This document shows, piece after piece, positions 1-5,190 of a DNA stretch of 6,538 nucleotides. Under the pieces are notes generated by a model that saw nothing but the letters and a program-made list of their open reading frames with translations, did not search any database and was not told the DNA's origin. Origin of the DNA: JAGNZR01 sp051648485 (GTDB lineage Bacteria > Fusobacteriota > Fusobacteriia > Fusobacteriales > Fusobacteriaceae); contig JBOFFH010000095.1 of NCBI GenBank assembly GCA_051648485.1, positions 1-6,538 on the forward strand, in the 5' to 3' direction. The position numbers were made by a program, and so were the translations under genes. Positions within the stretch are counted from its first letter, which is position 1, and every line of letters starts with the position of its first letter.

Positions 1-38
1 AGAGTACCATCTACATCTAGTGCTATAAGTTTAATCAT
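1..38 (-). CDS. HAD-family (Cof-like) hydrolase, N-terminal fragment
   Basis: Only the first 12 complete codons and part of the next are present; the gene runs off the left edge. The minus strand reads MIKLIALDVDGT followed by a partial Leu codon. This is HAD motif I (DxDGT/L), whose first Asp (residue 8) is the nucleophile and whose second Asp (residue 10) is the acid/base in this superfamily. The opening resembles Cof-type class IIB sugar-phosphate/nucleotide phosphatases, but substrate and subclass cannot be judged from 12 residues. The start is supported by a GGAGG ribosome binding site (plus-strand 46-50) seven bases upstream of the ATG. It is transcribed divergently from the aminopeptidase gene. 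I found no convincing promoter for it on the minus strand. Confidence 0.8.
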   Translation of the reverse strand, partial: MIKLIALDVDGT

Positions 39-96
39 TTTATTTCCTCCCTCTATTGTAAAGTATTATTATTGCATAAAATTATTTTTTTTTCTA

Positions 97-126
97 TTGT
101 TTTTATACGGCAAGAAATGGTATTAT
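97..126 (+). promoter_or_regulatory. Predicted sigma-70 promoter of the aminopeptidase gene
   Basis: A -35-like TTGTTT (97-102) and a -10 TATTAT (121-126) are separated by 18 bp. The bases TGG (118-120) just before the -10 give an extended -10 (TGn) element. Transcription would start near 133, leaving a leader of about 30 nt. An AGGAGG ribosome binding site at 152-157 lies four bases before the ATG at 162. Prediction from sequence only. Confidence 0.6.
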
Positions 127-161
127 CCTAGTAGGGTGATAAAAAAAATTTAGGAGGTTAT

Positions 162-1583
162 ATGAAATTTAATAAAGTAAGTAGTTTAGAAAAAAAATAT
201 TCAAAATATGTGACGGTATTTTTTGAAGATAAAATTGAAATATGTGAATGTTTAAGTCAAGAAAATAAAGAATTTGTAAAAAAAATAATAGAGAAAGAAA
301 GCTTTTCAGGTAAAAAAGATGAAGTTTTAAGTTTTTCTGTTTTTGAAAATAAAGAGATTTTGGATTTAATATACTTAGGAGCTGGAAAAGAAGATGAGTT
401 TTGTAAATCTGAGTATAGAAAAACTTTGTATAAAGGTCTTAATAATTTAAAGGGAGAAGTATTGATTAGTTCTGATGAAGAAAAATTATCTAATGGAGAA
501 CTTTTAGCTGAAGTAACTTTTCATATCAATTATAGATTTGAAAAATATAAAGAAAAAAAAGATGAAAAATATTTAGAATTAGACTTTTTTTCAAAAAAAG
601 AATTAGATCTAAGTGAAATTTATTGGTTGAGTGAAGCTACAAATTTAGCTAAAGATTTAGTTAATGAGCAAGCTGAAATAATGACACCTGAAAAGTTATC
701 ACAAATAGCAATGGAAAAAGGTGTAGAAGCTGGACTAGAAGTTGAAATTTTAGATGAAATTAAAGCTAAAGAACTAGGAATGGAGGCATTTTTAGCAGTA
801 GGAAGAGCTTCTGTAAATAGACCTTACTTTATAATTATGAGACATATGGGAGATTCAACTTCGGATTATGTTCATGGATTAGTTGGAAAAGGTTTAACTT
901 ATGATACAGGAGGATTATCTTTAAAGCCTACGGATTCAATGATAAATATGAAAGATGACATGGGAGGTTCTGCAGCAGTAATAGGAGCCATGATAGCTAT
1001 TGGTCAAAATAAATTGAAAAAAAATGTAGTGGCAGTTGTTGCAGCTTGTGAAAATTCAATAGGTTCTAAAGCTTACCGTCCAGGAGATATAGTTGGAACA
1101 ATGGCTGGAAAATATATAGAAGTAATAAACACAGATGCTGAAGGTCGTTTGACTTTAGTTGATGCAATGACATATATAATAAGAAAAGAAAAAGTTTCTG
1201 AAGTTGTGGATGTTGCCACTCTTACAGGAGCAATTGTAGTAGCACTAGGAACAGCTGCAACTGGTGTATTTACAAATAGAGATGAGATGTACACAAAAAT
1301 TTCTAAAGCTTCTGAAAACTGGGAAGAAAAATACTGGCATATGCCAATATTCTCTGAGCATAGAAAAGCCATAAAATCAGATATAGCTTGTGTAAAAAAT
1401 AGTGCAGGAAGATGGGGTGGATCTTCAACAGCTGCAGCATTTTTAGAAGAGTTCTGTGAAAATACTCCTTGGATGCATTTAGATATAGCTGGAACAGCTC
1501 TTTTAGAGTCTAACGAAGATTATAATAAAAAAGGAGCCACAGGAGTAGGGGTAAAAACTCTTTATAGCTACATCAAAGGTTAA
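162..1583 (+). CDS. pepA: M17 family leucyl aminopeptidase
   Basis: A cytosolic two-metal aminopeptidase that removes N-terminal residues, classically Leu, from peptides; M17 enzymes are usually hexamers. At 473 residues it is near the usual family length. Residues 1 to about 150 form the divergent N-terminal domain and the rest the catalytic domain. All seven metal and catalytic positions known from E. coli PepA are visible: K243 and D248 in GKGLTYDTGG, K255 in LSLKP, D266 in MKDDMGG, and D325, E327 and R329 in NTDAEGRL. DVATLTGA (350-357), the Gly-rich RWGGSSTAAAFL (417-428) and WMHLDIAG (437-444) are further hallmarks. The usual Asp of the late 'AD' motif is Cys410 here, a small deviation. 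The start is fixed by AGGAGG at 152-157. No intrinsic terminator is evident after the stop, so some read-through into the kinase gene is possible. PepA can act as a DNA-binding protein in E. coli; nothing here tests that. Confidence 0.95.
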   Translation: MKFNKVSSLEKKYSKYVTVFFEDKIEICECLSQENKEFVKKIIEKESFSGKKDEVLSFSVFENKEILDLIYLGAGKEDEFCKSEYRKTLYKGLNNLKGEVLISSDEEKLSNGELLAEVTFHINYRFEKYKEKKDEKYLELDFFSKKELDLSEIYWLSEATNLAKDLVNEQAEIMTPEKLSQIAMEKGVEAGLEVEILDEIKAKELGMEAFLAVGRASVNRPYFIIMRHMGDSTSDYVHGLVGKGLTYDTGGLSLKPTDSMINMKDDMGGSAAVIGAMIAIGQNKLKKNVVAVVAACENSIGSKAYRPGDIVGTMAGKYIEVINTDAEGRLTLVDAMTYIIRKEKVSEVVDVATLTGAIVVALGTAATGVFTNRDEMYTKISKASENWEEKYWHMPIFSEHRKAIKSDIACVKNSAGRWGGSSTAAAFLEEFCENTPWMHLDIAGTALLESNEDYNKKGATGVGVKTLYSYIKG

Positions 1584-1627
1584 AATTTACTATATATTGT
1601 GAAGTTAATAAAGTTGATAACAGGATG

Positions 1628-1656
1628 TTGTATTATTATGTATTGTGTGATACAAT
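1628..1656 (+). promoter_or_regulatory. Predicted promoter of the deoxynucleoside kinase group
   Basis: TTGTAT (1628-1633) and TACAAT (1651-1656) are 17 bp apart, and TGA at 1648-1650 makes an extended -10. The -35 is poor (3 of 6), so the extended -10 would carry much of the recognition. A start near 1663 would leave a leader of roughly 27 nt. The palindrome at 1636-1662 covers the -10 and most of the spacer, which suggests control by a bound repressor. Confidence 0.5.
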
Positions 1657-1662
1657 ACATAA
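1636..1662. promoter_or_regulatory. 27-bp palindrome, putative operator upstream of kinase gene
   Basis: Two perfect 11-bp arms, TTATGTATTGT (1636-1646) and ACAATACATAA (1652-1662), flank a 5-bp spacer GTGAT whose outer-centre T and A also pair. It overlaps the predicted -10 of the kinase promoter and ends at about the expected transcription start. No T-run follows it on either strand, so an intrinsic terminator is unlikely. Length, symmetry and position fit the binding site of a dimeric repressor. I cannot name the regulator. Confidence 0.55.
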
Positions 1663-1689
1663 ATATTCTGAAAAAAAGGAGATTAACGA

Positions 1690-2286
1690 ATGATATATAT
1701 AGATGGTGTTGTAGGAGTTGGAAAAAGCACTTTAGCTAAAATAGTTGCAGAGAAATTAGGGAAAAAATTATTTAAAGAGCCTGTTTTTGAAAATCCTATT
1801 TTAGATAAATTTTATTATGATAAAAAAAGATATTCTTTTTCTCTACAAGTATTTTTATTAAATAAAAGATTAGAACTTATAAAAGAATCTATAGCCACTG
1901 GAAGCGGAGTCTTTGATCGTTCTATCTATTGTGATAAAATATTTGCAGACATACTCCATACTGATGGTGATCTTTCTACAGATGAATTTAACTTGTATTT
2001 AGAACTTTCAGAAAATATGTTTAAATATATAGAAAAACCAAAACTTATTGTTTATCTTGAAACAAGTGTAGATAACGCTGTGGATAGAATAAAAAGTAGA
2101 GGAAGAGATTTTGAACAAGTGATGCCTCGTGACTATTGGGAAAAACTAAATAATCATTATAGAGAATATTTTGATGAATATAAAGATTGCAAAGTGATAA
2201 AATTTAATGTAGACTCTAGGGACTTCTTAAATAATCCAAAAGATAGAGAAGAGATATTAGCCATTATAGAAGCTAATATCAATTAG
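1690..2286 (+). CDS. Deoxynucleoside kinase (dAK/dGK/dCK-type family)
   Basis: Phosphorylates deoxynucleosides to their 5'-monophosphates in the cytosol, the first step of dNTP salvage. The P-loop is GVVGVGKST (6-14), with K12 contacting ATP phosphates. E30 in KEPV matches the catalytic base of the dNK family (EPV motif). D76-R77-S78 in FDRSIYCD is the substrate-binding DRS/ERS motif, and the Arg-rich lid is RIKSRGRDFE (133-142). At 198 residues it is slightly shorter than many bacterial members. Exact specificity (dA, dG or dC) cannot be read from the motifs, so no symbol is given. A GGAG at 1678-1681 lies eight bases before the ATG. The stop TAG (2284-2286) is part of the AGGAGG ribosome binding site of the following mini-ORF, so the two are closely coupled and probably co-transcribed with the acetyltransferase. 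Confidence 0.9.
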   Translation: MIYIDGVVGVGKSTLAKIVAEKLGKKLFKEPVFENPILDKFYYDKKRYSFSLQVFLLNKRLELIKESIATGSGVFDRSIYCDKIFADILHTDGDLSTDEFNLYLELSENMFKYIEKPKLIVYLETSVDNAVDRIKSRGRDFEQVMPRDYWEKLNNHYREYFDEYKDCKVIKFNVDSRDFLNNPKDREEILAIIEANIN

Positions 2287-2295
2287 GAGGATTTA

Positions 2296-2373
2296 ATGTT
2301 AACAGATAACTTATTATTAGACCTTTTAGTATTAGTGACAATTATGACAACTTTTAGATTTGTCTTAGCTTAG
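2296..2373 (+). CDS. Hypothetical 25-residue hydrophobic mini-protein
   Basis: A short ORF beginning MLTDNLLLDLLVLVTIM and ending TTFRFVLA, with a TAG stop. Only a few polar residues (Thr3, Asp4, Asn5, Asp9, Arg21) break a Leu/Val/Ile-rich stretch, so it could be a single membrane-inserted helix or a leader peptide. It has a full AGGAGG (2285-2290) five bases before its ATG, a better start signal than the much larger gene downstream. Its stop codon forms the first bases of the only Shine-Dalgarno-like sequence (TAGG, 2371-2374) of the acetyltransferase, eight bases before that ATG. This suggests translational coupling. I do not recognise the peptide and assign no function. It might also be a translated but non-functional upstream ORF. 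Confidence 0.55.
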   Translation: MLTDNLLLDLLVLVTIMTTFRFVLA

Positions 2374-2381
2374 GTTGAACT

Positions 2382-3536
2382 ATGAATATTAGGTATGCAA
2401 AAGATAAATGTGATAAAAAACAGGCACAAGATATTTGGAAACGAGTTTTTACAGACCCTAAAGAATATGTTGATTTTTATTTTGAAAAAAAATATTCAGA
2501 AAAAAAATTCATTCTTATAGAGGAGAATTCTGTTTTTTTAGGTGGCTTACATGAAAATTCTTATGAATTTAATTTTTATGAAAATTTTGAAAAAAGTAAG
2601 TATCTTGTGGCAGTTGCAGTATTACCTGAAAAGAGAAATAAGGGAGTTTTTAACTCCCTTATTCAATATTCACTAAAAAATATGAAAAATAGAGGAATGA
2701 GAGAAACTTTTCTTATTCCATCCAATCCTTCCATCTATGAAAAATATGGATTCAAATATTCCCATTCTTTAGAAAAGTACAGTTTTTCTTTTGAAGATTT
2801 AGAAAATTTTAAAATGGAATTTGAAATTTTTGAAGCTAAAGAAGTTAAAGAATTGACAAAATTTTACAACGAAAGTATGGAAAAATTTACGAGTTGTATA
2901 AAGAAAACAGAAAAAGATATAGCGTGGGATTTAGAAGAACTTAATTTTGAAGGTGGTTATGCTTACTGTGTAAAGTTTAAAGAGGTGATAGTAGGTTCTT
3001 TTGCTTACAATATTTCTGAGAATAAAGTTAAAATAAAAAATCTTTTATATAAGGATTTAAAAGTTTTAAAAACAATATTTTCTTTTTTTAAAAGTTTTAA
3101 AGAGTATTACAGTGAAATAGAGGTTATATCTTTTGAAGGAAGTGCTTTAGAAAGAGTTTTTTCAAATATGAAACACATAAAAAAAGAAGTCTATCCATTA
3201 ATTATGACAAGAATATTGAATCCAGAAAGACTTATAAAAGAGTTTGTAACTTATAAAAAATTGAACCTTAATTTTATTTTAGATTTAGAGGATAATCTTT
3301 TTTCTGAAAATAGTAAAAAATATTATATAGGAAAAAATAGTCTTGAAAACTCTTTGATTTTAAAATTAAATATCAATACTTTAACAGAGCTTATTTACGG
3401 AAGCTACACTTTAGATGAACTTGTAGAAAATGAGAAAATTCATTTTGTGAATTTAGATATAAAAAATGAAGAAACAATGGTAGAACTAAAAAAAATATTT
3501 GTGAAGGGTAAAAATTATATAGAGCAGTATGTGTAA
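2382..3536 (+). CDS. Eis-like GNAT family N-acetyltransferase
   Basis: Predicted acetyl-CoA-dependent N-acetyltransferase. The N-terminal GNAT fold carries motif A, VAVLPEKRNKGVFNSL (78-93), in which R85 to F90 form the pyrophosphate-binding loop. The usual final Gly/Ala of that loop is Phe90. The following IYEKYGF (118-124) is the common GNAT segment around a conserved Tyr. The total of 384 residues is far longer than a single GNAT domain. A second, degenerate GNAT-like part (about 145-275) and a C-terminal segment including ILKLNINTLTELIYGSYTLDELVENEKIHF-type sequence (split here: LKLNINTLTELIYGSYT at 327-343, then LDELVENEKIHF at 344-355) resemble the SCP2-like domain of Eis proteins. Eis enzymes acetylate aminoglycosides or protein lysines; the substrate here is unknown. 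The start has only weak TAGG (2371-2374), seven bases upstream, and probably relies on coupling to the mini-ORF. A strong terminator follows. A perfect RNA hairpin lies within codons 86-94. Confidence 0.8.
   Translation: MNIRYAKDKCDKKQAQDIWKRVFTDPKEYVDFYFEKKYSEKKFILIEENSVFLGGLHENSYEFNFYENFEKSKYLVAVAVLPEKRNKGVFNSLIQYSLKNMKNRGMRETFLIPSNPSIYEKYGFKYSHSLEKYSFSFEDLENFKMEFEIFEAKEVKELTKFYNESMEKFTSCIKKTEKDIAWDLEELNFEGGYAYCVKFKEVIVGSFAYNISENKVKIKNLLYKDLKVLKTIFSFFKSFKEYYSEIEVISFEGSALERVFSNMKHIKKEVYPLIMTRILNPERLIKEFVTYKKLNLNFILDLEDNLFSENSKKYYIGKNSLENSLILKLNINTLTELIYGSYTLDELVENEKIHFVNLDIKNEETMVELKKIFVKGKNYIEQYV
2637..2663. repeat. Perfect 12-bp inverted repeat inside the acetyltransferase gene
   Basis: AATAAGGGAGTT (2637-2648) and AACTCCCTTATT (2652-2663) are exact reverse complements around a TTT loop. 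The element is in frame and spans exactly codons 86-94 (N-K-G-V-F-N-S-L-I) of the acetyl-CoA-binding loop. Its GGGAG/CTCCC core is one of the most GC-rich pairings in this AT-rich window. No T-run follows on either strand, so it is not a canonical terminator. It may act as an mRNA structure or may be chance. Confidence 0.7.
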
Positions 3537-3546
3537 ATTAAATGTG

Positions 3547-3576
3547 AAAAGCCACCGTGAAAAGTGGCTTTTTTTT
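3547..3576 (+). terminator. Intrinsic terminator of the kinase/acetyltransferase group
   Basis: The stem AAAAGCCAC (3547-3555) pairs with GTGGCTTTT (3564-3572) around the loop CGTGAAAA. A run of eight T (3569-3576) follows the GC core. It begins ten bases after the acetyltransferase stop. Read on the minus strand, the same GCCAC/GTGGC hairpin is followed by only four T, so it could also stop ruvC transcripts, less efficiently. The ruvC stop codon sits at the end of the T-run. Confidence 0.9.
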
Positions 3577-4144
3577 ATTTCTTTAAAATAAGTTCTCTGT
3601 ATTCACTAAGGCTCATTTTTTCTTTTATAACTTTTTTAGTACTTAAAATTGTAGATTTTGCTACAGCATAAGAAGAAGTGGATGCATTTATATGGGTAAC
3701 TGCAATAGCTAAAGCATCAGCAGCATCATCTGGTTTAGGAATTTCATCTAATTTTAAAATTCTTTGAACCATGAGCTGAACTTGTTTTTTATCAGCTTTT
3801 CCATATCCCGTTATTCCCATTTTAACTTGAAGAGGAGTATAACCTACAGGTTTAATTCCTTTTTTCATTCCAGCTAAAATCATAATTCCTCTGGCTTGAC
3901 CTACACTGATTACTGTTTTATTATTTTTAAAAAAGAATAATTCTTCTATGGCGATAGCATCGGGCTTGAATTTTTCAATAATTTCCGAGAGCTCATCAAA
4001 AATTATAACTAGCCTGTTTTCCATATCTAAATTTTTATCTGTAAAAATACAACCATAATCTACAGCTAGATATGAATTTTTAATATAATCAATAATTCCG
4101 TAACCTACAATTGCTGTTCCAGGGTCTATTCCTAAAACTCTCAT
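3575..4144 (-). CDS. ruvC: Crossover junction endodeoxyribonuclease RuvC
   Basis: RuvC is the dimeric, Mg-dependent Holliday-junction resolvase that nicks four-way junctions, normally with the RuvAB branch-migration motor. The 189-residue length fits the family. The four catalytic acids are visible: D7 in MRVLGIDPGT, E67 in PDAIAIEELF, and D140 and D143 in PDDAADALAIA. VGQARG (81-86) and the TPLQVKMGITGYGKADK segment (103-119) are also typical RuvC sequence. The start is supported by GAGGTGAT (complement of 4148-4155), an excellent anti-16S match ending three bases before the ATG. ruvA and ruvB are not adjacent: ruvC stands alone, divergent from the sigma factor gene and convergent with the acetyltransferase, whose terminator it abuts. 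Confidence 0.96.
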   Translation of the reverse strand: MRVLGIDPGTAIVGYGIIDYIKNSYLAVDYGCIFTDKNLDMENRLVIIFDELSEIIEKFKPDAIAIEELFFFKNNKTVISVGQARGIMILAGMKKGIKPVGYTPLQVKMGITGYGKADKKQVQLMVQRILKLDEIPKPDDAADALAIAVTHINASTSSYAVAKSTILSTKKVIKEKMSLSEYRELILKK

Positions 4145-4188
4145 AATATCACCTCAATTTTACTTTATCACGAAAATATAAATAAATC

Positions 4189-4213
4189 TATTGAATAAAA
4201 TTCAAATTCAATA
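4189..4213. repeat. 8-bp inverted repeat in the ruvC leader/start region
   Basis: TATTGAAT (4189-4196) and ATTCAATA (4206-4213) are exact reverse complements with a 9-bp spacer, and the spacer end repeats ATTCAA (4200-4205) in direct orientation next to the right arm. It lies immediately downstream of the predicted ruvC -10 on the minus strand, covering the expected transcription start. It could be an operator, but A/T-only repeats of this size can arise by chance here. Confidence 0.35.
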
Positions 4214-4241
4214 AGTCTAACATATAAAAAAAAAAAATCAA
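4214..4241 (-). promoter_or_regulatory. Predicted ruvC promoter with homopolymer spacer
   Basis: On the minus strand, TTGATT (complement of 4236-4241) is followed after 16 bp by TAGACT (complement of 4214-4219). TGT directly precedes the -10, giving an extended -10. Most of the spacer is the T-strand of the A-run at 4226-4237, so the spacing depends on the length of that run. The transcript would carry a leader of about 60 nt before the ruvC ATG. Confidence 0.45.
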
Positions 4242-4270
4242 GTTTTTTATAAAAAAAAAAAGGAAAAAAA
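4226..4270. other. Cluster of long A/T tracts between divergent genes
   Basis: The stretch holds A12 (4226-4237), T6 (4243-4248), A11 (4251-4261) and A7 (4264-4270) with only a few interrupting bases. Such tracts are known to stiffen or bend DNA, can act as UP elements for RNA polymerase alpha subunits, and are prone to length change. It lies between the ruvC and sigma-factor promoters. Any role here is inference from position. Confidence 0.5.
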
Positions 4271-4313
4271 CAATTATTTTTGTATAAATGAGTTATAAGA
4301 AAAAAAATAATTG
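4271..4313. repeat. 11-bp inverted repeat with nested 5-bp stem, upstream of the sigma gene
   Basis: CAATTATTTTT (4271-4281) and AAAAATAATTG (4303-4313) are exact reverse complements. Between them TATAA (4283-4287) pairs with TTATA (4293-4297). Together they give about 16 mostly A/T pairs with an asymmetric bulge. The right arm overlaps the predicted -35 of the sigma-factor promoter. It may be an operator or cruciform-prone element. On the minus strand it is followed by T-runs, so a weak terminator facing leftward is conceivable, but there is no minus-strand gene to terminate. Confidence 0.4.
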
Positions 4314-4338
4314 AAAAGTCAAGTGAATTGGATAAAAA
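4311..4338 (+). promoter_or_regulatory. Candidate promoter of the sigma factor-flavoprotein operon
   Basis: TTGAAA (4311-4316) matches the -35 consensus at 5 of 6 positions and is followed after 16 bp by TAAAAA (4333-4338), a 4 of 6 match. The surroundings are so A-rich that the -10 assignment is uncertain. The -35 overlaps the right arm of the inverted repeat at 4271-4313. The gene has AGGAGG at 4361-4366, ten bases before its ATG. Confidence 0.35.
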
Positions 4339-4376
4339 ATAAAAATAAAAAATGAGATAGAGGAGGCTTTATATAT

Positions 4377-5180
4377 ATGAATATTTCAGATTATTTAAAA
4401 GAAATTAGCCACTACCCATTACTTACAAAAGAACAAGAAATAGAATATTCTTTAAAAGCACTAGATGGAATAGAAGAAGGCAAAGAAATGTTGATTGTAT
4501 CAAATCTTAGACTGGTAGTGAGTATTGCTAAAAAGTATACTAATTTAGGGATTCCATTGCTGGATTTAGTTCAAGAAGGAAATATAGGTCTTATAAAAGC
4601 AGTTCAAAAATTTGATCCTGAATTGGATAAAAGATTTTCTACATATGCTACTTTTTGGATAAAACAAAGTATACTGAGACATATCTCATCAAATAGAGGT
4701 TTAATTAGATTTCCCACATATATATATGATAATATCTCTAAAATAAAAAAGTTTATTCAAAGTTATAAAACAGAAAATTCAAAAACTCCAACATCTAAAG
4801 AAATCTCCGACTTCTTAGGAATAAAAGAAAAAAATATTGAAAGATATACAGATATTTTTGAACAAAATTTTAGTTCTTTAGAAGAAGCATATGGTGAAAA
4901 TATAGATTTTCATGGTATAATAACAAGTGAAGAAAATTTTGAAGAAGAGCTTATAGATAGAGATAAAACTGACAAATTAATGAACTACTTAAATATACTA
5001 ACTGCTAATGAGAAAAGTGTAATAATAAGTCGTTATGGTCTTTTTAATTCTAATATACTAACTTTAGGAGAAATAGGAGACAGTTTAAAATTAACAAGAG
5101 AAAGAATTCGTCAAATTCAACTAAAGGCTATATGGAAATTAAAAAATGAAATAGGGTCAGAATTTCATCTAAACAGCTGA
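4377..5180 (+). CDS. Alternative sigma-70 family RNA polymerase sigma factor (RpoD/RpoS-like)
   Basis: A 267-residue sigma factor with regions 1.2 to 4 but no region 1.1, far shorter than a primary RpoD. Region 1.2 is at 5-27 (DYLKEISHYPLLTKEQE), and region 2 at about 40-105 includes the core-binding DLVQEGNIGL (63-72) and FSTYATFWIKQSILR (87-101). Region 3 is about 108-150. Region 4 is about 200-262 with the helix-turn-helix LTRERIRQIQLKAIWKL (239-255). The -35 recognition helix keeps the residues that contact TTGACA in E. coli sigma-70. In region 2.4 the positions of W433 and T440 are F93 and L100. In region 3.0 PVHMIE becomes PTYIYD, losing the His and Glu implicated in extended -10 reading. 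This suggests a group 2-like factor with shifted -10 preference. The AGGAGG (4361-4366) supports the start. The flavoprotein gene begins ten bases after its stop. Confidence 0.88.
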   Translation: MNISDYLKEISHYPLLTKEQEIEYSLKALDGIEEGKEMLIVSNLRLVVSIAKKYTNLGIPLLDLVQEGNIGLIKAVQKFDPELDKRFSTYATFWIKQSILRHISSNRGLIRFPTYIYDNISKIKKFIQSYKTENSKTPTSKEISDFLGIKEKNIERYTDIFEQNFSSLEEAYGENIDFHGIITSEENFEEELIDRDKTDKLMNYLNILTANEKSVIISRYGLFNSNILTLGEIGDSLKLTRERIRQIQLKAIWKLKNEIGSEFHLNS

Positions 5181-5190
5181 AGGAGATGAG

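Noticed and set aside
1073..1372. A 99-codon minus-strand open frame opposite the aminopeptidase gene
   Set aside because: It lies wholly antisense to the strongly conserved M17 catalytic core, has no supporting ribosome binding site and resembles no family I know; it is a shadow frame.
1636..1662. The palindrome as an intrinsic terminator of the aminopeptidase gene
   Set aside because: The stem is A/T-rich and no T-run follows on either strand; overlap with a promoter fits an operator better.
1636..1662. The palindrome as an NrdR box
   Set aside because: It has one long symmetric element rather than the two tandem boxes of about 16 bp with the ACAnwAtATnT-like core expected for NrdR.
4271..4313. 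The inverted repeat as a minus-strand terminator
   Set aside because: T-runs do follow on the minus strand, but there is no minus-strand gene upstream of it; the flanking gene on that side is on the plus strand.
4717..4728. A 12-bp alternating palindrome CATATATATATG in the sigma gene
   Set aside because: It is a simple AT repeat coding for the region 3.0 Tyr-Ile-Tyr segment; no regulatory position or partner is evident.
4992..5063. A 12-bp direct repeat (AATATACTAACT) exactly 60 bp apart in the sigma gene
   Set aside because: Both copies encode Asn-Ile-Leu-Thr within region 4; the match is explained by a short repeated peptide and low complexity, with no sign of duplication around it.
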